Source of the DNA: Thermoplasmata archaeon | Lineage (GTDB): Archaea > Thermoplasmatota > Thermoplasmata > Thermoplasmatales > B87-G9 | Direction: 5' to 3' | Assembly (NCBI GenBank): GCA_003649695.1 | Contig: QMSR01000060.1 | Span: 1 to 5,629 of the forward strand | Length of the DNA: 5,629 nucleotides | Part shown: positions 1-5,324 of the stretch, piece after piece | Layout: each line of letters starts with the position of its first letter | How positions within the stretch are numbered: the stretch's first letter is position 1 | Made by a program: the position numbers and the translations under genes | The notes under the pieces: generated by a model | Seen by the model: only the letters and a program-made list of their open reading frames with translations | Database searches by the model: none | What the model was told of the DNA's origin: nothing

Positions 1-55
1 CCCTCTCTTCACTAAGCTCTATGCCTATGTCTGCCTCTATTATTTTTTTAACCAC
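1..55 (-). CDS. 5' end of a gene of unknown function (partial, GTG start)
   Basis: Reading the minus strand from 55 gives an open frame to the window edge, with the visible product (M)VKKIIEADIGIELSEER. It is too short for the usual open-reading-frame cut-off. The GTG start is chosen because AAGGA lies at 66-62, six bases upstream, which is the same signal and spacing used by the other minus-strand genes here. The sequence AAAGGATTAA before this GTG is also present before the GTG of the 217-residue gene at 3682. The residues seen are charged, with no signal peptide or membrane segment. Function cannot be assigned. The gene follows a strong terminator and has its own promoter-like boxes, so it is probably transcribed separately from the capsid-side genes. 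Confidence 0.6.
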   Translation of the reverse strand, partial: MVKKIIEADIGIELSEER

Positions 56-70
56 GCTTAATCCTTTATA

Positions 71-112
71 TTAATATATCAGTATCTCTACTGTATTAAT
101 AATATATCGGTA
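71..112 (-). promoter_or_regulatory. Putative tandem promoter boxes (TATATTA type) for the left-edge gene
   Basis: On the minus strand two near-identical 13-mers occur 28 bases apart: TACCGATATATTA (112-100) and TACTGATATATTA (84-72), differing at one base. They lie after the terminator of the preceding gene and before the GTG at 55. Each contains TATATTA, which resembles the AT-rich early promoter core (TATATTAC) described for the virion RNA polymerase of phiKZ-type phages. The sequence shows the repeat. Its promoter role is inferred, and AT-rich DNA produces such words by chance. Confidence 0.35.
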
Positions 113-152
113 AAAAAGTGTAGAACACAGTAGGGAAGAACCCTACCATGTT
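112..152 (-). terminator. Intrinsic terminator after the 200-residue gene
   Basis: The inner stem GTAGGG/CCCTAC (130-135 with 141-146) has a 5-base loop. A symmetrical 2x2 internal loop separates it from an outer AACA/TGTT stem (124-127 with 149-152). On the minus strand a run of six T (117-112) follows the stem. This is the classic rho-independent layout. The outer stem starts at the base next to the stop codon (TAA, 155-153). Confidence 0.75.
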
Positions 153-755
153 TTATACTTTATAAAATAGTTCTAATTTACCAACAATACCTTCAGGAAG
201 ATATCTATTCATTTTTTCAGCTATATGAGTCTTAGCTTGTTGTTTTCTAGTGTTAGGGTTAGCCATAGCGCTAATGTATTTAATTAACATACTATAACCC
301 ATTTTAGAATCTATACCAAATGACCAAAAATGATCATATCTAGAAAGTGAAATAGTATTAAAATATCTATCTTTTTCTATTAAGAAAACTTTATTAATAA
401 AAGTCATCTGTAGATTAGATACTTTTCTATCTTTTACATTAAGACTACCTAAGATAATGTTGAATAAGTTATAATTCATGTTAGCAATAGTAATCTCATC
501 AGAACTAGCTTGTTTATAACATACGTCTACATAACTCTTAAGTACGTCTGCTATAGGCGCTAATGCCGGATTAAGCATTGCTTCTTCGATAATAGTCTCA
601 AATGTTATAACAGAAGTAGGAATCTCTTTCTCAGCTAACTTAACAGGAGTTTTCTCTTCTTTAATAGGTTCAGGAATTACTTTAGGAGTTTCCTCATTAA
701 TAGGTTCAGGAGTTGTTGAAGGGATTTCTTCAGTAATTTTTCTCTTTCTGGCCAT
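153..755 (-). CDS. Phage protein of unknown function with N-terminal Pro/Glu repeat, downstream of the capsid gene
   Basis: This is a 200-residue protein that I do not recognise. Residues 1-45 are low-complexity and probably disordered: a basic start (MARKRK) leads into two 12-residue repeats beginning PEPI (residues 16-27 and 28-39), rich in Glu, Lys and Pro. From about residue 50 to the end the sequence looks like a folded domain, mostly helical by eye, with several aromatic positions (RYDHFWSFG near 139-147). There is no signal peptide or membrane segment. The ATG at 755 is supported by AAGGA at 767-763. The gene lies after the MCP gene on the same strand but behind a hairpin terminator, so it may depend on read-through or its own promoter. 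Position beside MCP makes a virion, scaffold-like or assembly role possible, but this is inference only. Confidence 0.85.
   Translation of the reverse strand: MARKRKITEEIPSTTPEPINEETPKVIPEPIKEEKTPVKLAEKEIPTSVITFETIIEEAMLNPALAPIADVLKSYVDVCYKQASSDEITIANMNYNLFNIILGSLNVKDRKVSNLQMTFINKVFLIEKDRYFNTISLSRYDHFWSFGIDSKMGYSMLIKYISAMANPNTRKQQAKTHIAEKMNRYLPEGIVGKLELFYKV
639..711 (-). repeat. Two-copy 36-base in-frame repeat (PEPI units)
   Basis: The 15-mer TTAATAGGTTCAGGA (plus strand) occurs exactly at 661-675 and 697-711, 36 bases apart. This encodes two diverged 12-residue units in the disordered N-terminus of the 200-residue protein: PEPINEETPKVI and PEPIKEEKTPVK. Period 36 keeps the frame, so this looks like a local tandem duplication that has since diverged. 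Confidence 0.8.
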
Positions 756-791
756 GTTCTTTTCCTTTAAATTTTAATATTAAAAATATGT

Positions 792-823
792 TATATAGTA
801 AGGAACTTAATCCTTACTATATA
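792..823 (-). terminator. Terminator hairpin after the major capsid gene
   Basis: A perfect 13-base stem, TATATAGTAAGGA (792-804) with TCCTTACTATATA (811-823), encloses a 6-base loop. The stem begins at the base directly after the MCP stop codon (TAA, 826-824). On the minus strand it is followed by a T-rich stretch (positions about 787-765) with no long uninterrupted T run, so termination may be partial and allow some read-through into the 200-residue gene. Confidence 0.7.
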
Positions 824-2953
824 TTAAACGCCTTTGTTAAGCTGTGCAATCTTACCAGTAACTTCTTCAACACCACTAATTTCTAGTAGTCCTAAAATAG
901 GCATTAATGTCTGATGCTTATAGCGAGGCATAGAGATAGTCTCTTGTACCACAGCACCACTTTCTTGTCTCTGTAAAGAGATAACAGTTTCAGGAGACCA
1001 GAAACATACACCAAAACTTAATGGATCACCAAGTTTATTTCTATTTGTACCCATGCTACCAAATGAAAGGAATAATTTACCATCCATTAACACATCGTTA
1101 CTTGTAGCAACTTCATAGTTAAAGATTTCATCTGAAAAACTAGATACATACATACCGATATTAGTATCAGTACCGATAATAACCGTTGGTTTAACACCAG
1201 GACGAGTTGCTTCAAGTGTCTTATTATAGCCAGAAGTACTATATAACGCTAAAGCAGTGTTCTTAATTTTAAGTCTAAGTGCAGCTTTAATGTCGGCTTC
1301 ACGGTCACTAGATGTAAGACCATCTACGATAGTAGTTAAATCTACACTTTCACGGTGAGACGCTTTAGAAACTAATCTACTAGAAATACCATAATCTTCA
1401 GTATCAGCAGATACATTTTCAAGAACAGTTAATGCAGTATTAAGTTCTAAAAGACCAACTTTAGTAAGAGCTTGTTTGTTGAACTGAATCTGACCTAATA
1501 GACCAGCAGTGTCACCATCAGAACCATTATTAAATACAGCAGTAACTTCACGAAGCTTAGCGCGTACAGGAACAGTATAAACAGTTGTATATGTATCAGT
1601 AGTTAACATTTTACCACGGAATCTAGCATTTGTATTTGTAGCGAATGCTTCTAAGTCGAAACCTTCTACTTTAGTAATATTAAAGATGTCAGCCATTTTA
1701 ATATATGTAGCTGAATCTATAGAAATAGCATTACCAGAAGCATCAAGTACACTATCCATAGCAACTTTAACAGGGAAAACTTCTACTGAACCAGTTTGAG
1801 TATTAGCGTCACCTTTAAGGTTAACAGCTACTTTAACATTATAACCAGCAGTTAAGTTAAGTAAATCAACGATAGCAGTTGGCGTACCATCAGCTTTAAA
1901 CACTTTGCCACCAGTCCATGTGATACTTCTAGTCTTATAATCAAGCTGTAAATCTTTGTTATGTCCAGTTGGAGTTAACGTAAAGATAGCTGGAAGACCA
2001 GTAATAATGCGCTTATGATACTCAGTAATAGTAGCATCATTAATATCTTTACCAGTAACAGCAAAGTATAATACTTCAACATTTAAATGTGCGGTAAGTG
2101 AATCATTCTGATCCATAGCACCACGATTGATTAATTCATCAGTTTGAGCAGAACCAAGTACGTCTACAGCAACTTGAGTTTTATAAGGAGCAGTTTCAAT
2201 AGTCACACCATCAAATACCTCAACCTGTCTCGTAACACCACTAACGCCAGCAGGATTTAAAAGACGACCATCTGAATCATTTTCAAGTACTGGATATAAT
2301 CTGTTAGAATCTAATGTAAACAACTTAGTATTATTAAGGTTTTTGATAATAGATTCTTTTTTAAGTTCAATAGGCTTACCAGAAATATCACGTTTAACAG
2401 TACTCATGATAGAAGCAACTTTAGCAGTCACCGTAGCGCCAGTTTTATTACTATCCATAACAACAATTGGATAGAAAAGATTTGTAACAGCATCTTGTTC
2501 AATAGTTAATGCGTTAAATACAATACTAGAGAATAAAGAAGCAGATAAATCTTGACCATCAAAAGCTTCATTACCAACAGTTAATTTGTTATCAGGAATA
2601 AAATCTGCCATATAGCTAGTAGTATCTACTATTATAGACTCACCGACAGCAGTAACATCGGCACGACCTTTAGTAACAATTTTGTTAAGTGTCCCGATTG
2701 GATCAACAGCAGCTAATGCTACAGCACTTGCAGCAGCGACTTGGTGTGGTTTAAATGACGTACCTATATCTTCGTCTAGTGCGATTGATTCAAATGCAGC
2801 AGTAACATCAGCAATAAGTGCCGATCTTTTACCCTCTACCATTGGTCTAATAGCTTCATCAATACTTTCTGTACCAGCGATATAACCAGTGTCACTTCCA
2901 CTAACAACTACTGACTTTTTTAAGCCGTTTAATAAATGTTCTAAAATTTCCAT
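824..2953 (-). CDS. Probable major capsid protein (phiKZ-type giant phage, HK97 fold)
   Basis: This 709-residue protein probably builds the icosahedral head shell. phiKZ-group MCPs are of similar length. The C-terminal half carries what I recall as giant-phage MCP signatures: RFRGKML and a Thr/Val-rich strand near 444-462, TRPGVKPTVIIGTDTNIG (583-600), DGKLFLSFGSMG (624-635), PLSFGVCFWSPE (644-655), then a hydrophobic end. Residues about 290-430 are Thr/Val/Asp-rich and beta-like, possibly an inserted domain. There is no signal peptide. The N-terminal region (about 1-130) could be a removable propeptide; Ala-Phe-Glu55 and Gly-Asn-Glu129 fit the (S/A/G)-X-E preference of phiKZ-type prohead proteases. 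The ATG at 2953 is supported by AAGGA at 2964-2960. The gene is less AT-rich and uses fewer ATA codons than the helicase gene, as expected of a highly expressed gene. Another large virion protein is the main alternative. Confidence 0.75.
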   Translation of the reverse strand: MEILEHLLNGLKKSVVVSGSDTGYIAGTESIDEAIRPMVEGKRSALIADVTAAFESIALDEDIGTSFKPHQVAAASAVALAAVDPIGTLNKIVTKGRADVTAVGESIIVDTTSYMADFIPDNKLTVGNEAFDGQDLSASLFSSIVFNALTIEQDAVTNLFYPIVVMDSNKTGATVTAKVASIMSTVKRDISGKPIELKKESIIKNLNNTKLFTLDSNRLYPVLENDSDGRLLNPAGVSGVTRQVEVFDGVTIETAPYKTQVAVDVLGSAQTDELINRGAMDQNDSLTAHLNVEVLYFAVTGKDINDATITEYHKRIITGLPAIFTLTPTGHNKDLQLDYKTRSITWTGGKVFKADGTPTAIVDLLNLTAGYNVKVAVNLKGDANTQTGSVEVFPVKVAMDSVLDASGNAISIDSATYIKMADIFNITKVEGFDLEAFATNTNARFRGKMLTTDTYTTVYTVPVRAKLREVTAVFNNGSDGDTAGLLGQIQFNKQALTKVGLLELNTALTVLENVSADTEDYGISSRLVSKASHRESVDLTTIVDGLTSSDREADIKAALRLKIKNTALALYSTSGYNKTLEATRPGVKPTVIIGTDTNIGMYVSSFSDEIFNYEVATSNDVLMDGKLFLSFGSMGTNRNKLGDPLSFGVCFWSPETVISLQRQESGAVVQETISMPRYKHQTLMPILGLLEISGVEEVTGKIAQLNKGV

Positions 2954-3028
2954 TTTCTTTCCTTAATTTTTATTATATTAACATCAAGCTATATTTAGCC
3001 TGTGTTCCTAGGGTAACATAGTACAATA
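2954..3028 (-). promoter_or_regulatory. Capsid gene upstream region: possible AT-rich promoter and weak hairpin
   Basis: This 75-base gap must hold any signals controlling MCP. On the minus strand TATAAT lies at 2977-2972 inside TTAATATAATA, just ahead of the ribosome binding site, with no good -35 partner. That would give a very short leader. Upstream, the minus strand can fold weakly: TGTT and AACA (3018-3015 with 3006-3003) plus CC/GG around a CTA loop, with one bulged A. A second 5-pair hairpin (GGCTA/TAGCT, 3000-2987) is also possible. Neither is followed by a convincing T tract, so 217-residue gene transcripts may run on into MCP. Confidence 0.3.
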
Positions 3029-3076
3029 TTAGCGATCGCCCGCTTTACTATGCATAGTCTTTATATAGGGTAACAT
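3010..3076. repeat. 10-base direct repeat AGGGTAACAT flanking the 3' end of the 217-residue gene
   Basis: AGGGTAACAT occurs at 3010-3019 in the intergenic gap and at 3067-3076 inside the last codons of the 217-residue gene, 57 bases apart. The second copy also forms GGGTA/TACCC (3068-3072 with 3079-3083). It could be the trace of a small duplication or a binding site. No role can be shown. Confidence 0.4.
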
Positions 3077-3682
3077 GCTACCCAGTATTTTATTATTAAT
3101 TTTAATGTTAAAATCAATATTGCTAGCAATACCATTTGTATTTAGATACATACCATATAGAAGACTAAATACATCATCATCTATTATATTACTCTTTAAC
3201 AAGTGCAATACATCATCACCTACCTTAAGAATTATAAAATTATTTAAATCCAGTATATCACTTTCAGTTAAAACAGAATACCTAGTTTTGAGGTCTAGTA
3301 TAGTATTCTTTCTAACTTCAGTTAATACGGATTTATTTAATCCCTCATTATTAATACCAACAACATCATTATAAATACTGCTAACTTTTTTCATCTTAGT
3401 TAAAAATTTAGTATTTACTAGTTTCAACTTAGGGTCTTCTAATAATTTCTTATTAACGTTAACCATAAGTAACTTACTATCATATATAAGTAACTCTAGT
3501 TCATCCCTACTCATATAGTTAAACAATATTGTTAAATTAGTTTCTATCTCTATATCACTCATACGATTATTCTTTATATTAGTATTACCGTATAAACTAA
3601 TAACGTTCTCCTTATACTTAGTTAACTTCTCAAACATAGATTCGTTAACTACTATAATAGGTCTCATAAATAACTCATTCAC
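3029..3682 (-). CDS. Phage protein of unknown function upstream of the capsid gene (GTG start)
   Basis: This is a 217-residue protein that I do not recognise. It is rich in Leu, Ile, Asn and Lys, looks mostly alpha-helical, and has no evident catalytic motif, signal peptide or membrane helix. The GTG at 3682 is preferred because AAGGA at 3693-3689 stands six bases before it, matching the spacing of its neighbours. An internal ATG five codons later (3667) would be badly spaced. The last codons are unusually G+C-rich for this window and contain GCGATCGC (3032-3039). The gene precedes MCP on the same strand with a 75-base gap and could be co-transcribed with it. It diverges from the helicase gene. 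A virion or assembly role is possible from location only. Confidence 0.8.
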   Translation of the reverse strand: MNELFMRPIIVVNESMFEKLTKYKENVISLYGNTNIKNNRMSDIEIETNLTILFNYMSRDELELLIYDSKLLMVNVNKKLLEDPKLKLVNTKFLTKMKKVSSIYNDVVGINNEGLNKSVLTEVRKNTILDLKTRYSVLTESDILDLNNFIILKVGDDVLHLLKSNIIDDDVFSLLYGMYLNTNGIASNIDFNIKINNKILGSMLPYIKTMHSKAGDR

Positions 3683-3711
3683 TTTTAATCCTTTTTAATA
3701 TGTAATCAAGC

Positions 3712-3732
3712 CATTTAGCTAAATGTTATAAT
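3712..3732 (+). promoter_or_regulatory. Extended -10 promoter overlapping a 14-base palindrome, ahead of the helicase
   Basis: CATTTAGCTAAATG (3712-3725) is a perfect palindrome. Its last two bases begin TGTTATAAT (3724-3732), an exact extended -10 element (TGnTATAAT) of the bacterial sigma-70 type. No TTGACA-like -35 stands at the expected distance, which extended -10 promoters often tolerate. Transcription would start near 3739 and give a leader of about 50 bases before the ATG at 3789. The palindrome could be an operator for a dimeric regulator that would block RNA polymerase. It lies between the divergent starts, so it could also affect the 217-residue gene. The motifs are visible; their activity is inferred. 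Confidence 0.45.
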
Positions 3733-3752
3733 GTTAATTAATTTAGACTAGA

Positions 3753-3765
3753 TGTTCTTTGAACA
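3753..3765 (+). other. Small hairpin in the helicase leader
   Basis: TGTTC-TTT-GAACA is a perfect 5-pair inverted repeat with a 3-base loop. It lies 13 bases before the ribosome binding site AGGGA (3779-3783). The only upstream in-frame alternative start, TTG at 3759-3761, falls in its loop and has no ribosome binding site. The fold may be incidental. Confidence 0.35.
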
Positions 3766-3788
3766 AATATAAAATAATAGGGAATAAA

Positions 3789-5279
3789 ATGCATAAATTA
3801 GAACTGTTTATAAAAGCACTTATATTAGCTATGGCTGAGTATATGGTAGAGAAAAGAGTTATATCGACTAGCCTTATAGAGAAAGTTATAGAGACACCTG
3901 ATACTAGAAGAAATAAAGTTAAAACGTTTAACGATGAAAATGATATTATGGATAAACTTAAAATACTTATAAGTTCTATATTAACAGGTGACGTTATTCC
4001 GACTAGCGATATTATGATTTCTATAGAAATAATATTAACAGAAAAACAGAATTTTATAAAACTCATAGAGAAGTACGTGTTTAAGAAATCGCCTGAACCT
4101 ACTATAAAATTAGTTAAAGAAGAAATAAGAAGAGAATTAAAAAGAAATGATGCTAAAACTATGCTAAGTTTTGCTTTATCTAGAATACTTAAACCTAATA
4201 CAGATGTAGATAAAATACTCGATGAAACTGGCGATGTGTTATCAGGGATAAAAGAGATGAAGGGTTTAGTAGATGTTAGTTTAGTAGATGAAGTCGATTT
4301 TGATAATAGAGATAGTGTTAAAGCTGCTAATGATAAAGCTAAAGAATTAGTATCTGGTGGTAAATCTTTTATAACGGGCTGGTCGGCCATCAATACTATG
4401 ACACAGGGTGGACCTAGAAGAGGCGAGTTTGTAACAGTTAGTGCACTTAGACATAATTATAAATCTAGTCTTATAAAATCTATGTTCATACAGATGCTTA
4501 GATTAAACAAAGCAGTACCTACGGACACTACTAAAAGACCCATGTTCGTGTTTATATCGTTAGAGGAAGAAGTTGATAACATTATGTTTTTCTTTTATGC
4601 GTATCTTAAATTCTCTATAGAAAGTATAGAGATAGCCGATAATGAGCAAAAGAATCTCAATACGGATGAGATGACTGATTATGTTATGAAACATTGTTTG
4701 GAGAACGGATTCAGTATTAGGATATATAGGTTCATACCTGAATTATTTGGATTTAGTAAATTGTTTTCAGTTATAGAGAAATTAGAGAGACAGGGTTTTG
4801 AGGTACAGGGCACTTTCTTAGACTATGTAAAAAAAATGAGTAGGGAAGGGTGTAATAGAAATGGTCCTAGTGGGACTGATTTATTAGAATTGTTTAGTAG
4901 GCTTAGAGGGTATTTCAGTTCAAAAAATATCTTGTTCATAACACCGCACCAGCTGAACACGCAAGCTAATGCATTAATAAGAACTGGTTTACCAGCTGAG
5001 GAGTTTGTTAAACACATAGCTGATAAGAACTACTATGCCGATAGTGCGCAGCTAGGACAAGAGATAGATTTAGAACTATTCCTACATAAAGGCAAAATAA
5101 ATAAACAAATGGTATTATATGTCAGTAGGGGGAAACATCGTTTACCTACGAACATACCTGAAGAAGATAAACTCACTATACTTAAGTTTACTAGTAAAGT
5201 AGCGCCTATACCAGAAGAAAGCGAAGTACACGATGTAACTATAACAAGTACTACTATAAATGATGAATTCGATTTTTAA
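3789..5279 (+). CDS. DnaB-like replicative DNA helicase with an atypical Walker A loop
   Basis: This 496-residue SF4-type helicase would form a hexamer unwinding phage DNA at the replication fork. Residues 1-185 are helical and unrecognised, perhaps replacing the DnaB N-terminal domain; no primase motifs are seen. The RecA-like core begins at TGWSAINTMTQGGPRRGE (196-213), matching the DnaB lead-in TGF..LD...GL..G. Walker A is ALRHNYKSS (219-227): Lys225-Ser226 are kept but the P-loop glycines are gone. Next come FISLEE with Glu259 (motif H1a), GTFLDY with Asp345 (Walker B), ITPHQLN with Gln388 (H3), DSAQLGQEIDLELF (418-431, H4) and VSRGKHR (445-451) at the arginine-finger site. The C-terminus is an acidic tail ending DEFDF. 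ATG 3789 is chosen over TTG 3759 because AGGGA lies five bases upstream. It is the only plus-strand gene here and uses many ATA and AGA codons. A recombination ATPase of the same fold is the main alternative. Confidence 0.85.
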   Translation: MHKLELFIKALILAMAEYMVEKRVISTSLIEKVIETPDTRRNKVKTFNDENDIMDKLKILISSILTGDVIPTSDIMISIEIILTEKQNFIKLIEKYVFKKSPEPTIKLVKEEIRRELKRNDAKTMLSFALSRILKPNTDVDKILDETGDVLSGIKEMKGLVDVSLVDEVDFDNRDSVKAANDKAKELVSGGKSFITGWSAINTMTQGGPRRGEFVTVSALRHNYKSSLIKSMFIQMLRLNKAVPTDTTKRPMFVFISLEEEVDNIMFFFYAYLKFSIESIEIADNEQKNLNTDEMTDYVMKHCLENGFSIRIYRFIPELFGFSKLFSVIEKLERQGFEVQGTFLDYVKKMSREGCNRNGPSGTDLLELFSRLRGYFSSKNILFITPHQLNTQANALIRTGLPAEEFVKHIADKNYYADSAQLGQEIDLELFLHKGKINKQMVLYVSRGKHRLPTNIPEEDKLTILKFTSKVAPIPEESEVHDVTITSTTINDEFDF

Positions 5280-5324
5280 AAAAAAAAGATATATAACTAT
5301 AGATACCTAATAGGTATCTATAGT
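5278..5324. terminator. Bidirectional hairpin terminator between converging genes
   Basis: ACTATAGATACC (5296-5307) pairs perfectly with GGTATCTATAGT (5313-5324) around a TAATA loop; the palindrome can close further to a single central base. On the minus strand the stem begins at the base after the stop codon of the right-edge gene (TAG, 5327-5325) and is followed by a run of ten T (5287-5278). On the plus strand it lies 16 bases after the helicase stop, followed only by a mixed A/T stretch, so it should terminate leftward transcription more strongly than helicase transcription. Confidence 0.75.

Noticed and set aside
2682..2885. 67-codon plus-strand open frame inside the capsid gene
   Set aside because: Ala/Ser-rich low-complexity product in the shadow of the capsid N-terminus, with no ribosome binding site.
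3075..3374. 99-codon plus-strand open frame opposite the 217-residue gene
   Set aside because: Product is a Leu/Ile/Ser-rich shadow. The minus-strand frame is longer, has a well-placed ribosome binding site and fits the gene layout.
3712..3725. Palindrome as a phage attachment or integration site
   Set aside because: No integrase or tRNA gene is nearby and the gene content fits a lytic phage; an operator or structural role is more likely.
3743..4393. 216-codon open frame on the minus strand, antisense to the helicase
   Set aside because: The product is a Ser/Leu/Ile-rich string typical of the reverse complement of an AT-rich gene. It overlaps conserved helicase coding sequence and has no AAGGA site at its start.
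4823..5017. 64-codon minus-strand open frame inside the helicase
   Set aside because: It lies opposite the Walker B to H3 motifs of the helicase and has no start signal.
5296..5324. Inverted repeats as mobile-element ends or CRISPR-like units
   Set aside because: The three large hairpins differ in sequence, have no transposase or regular spacing, and sit exactly at gene ends, which fits terminators.
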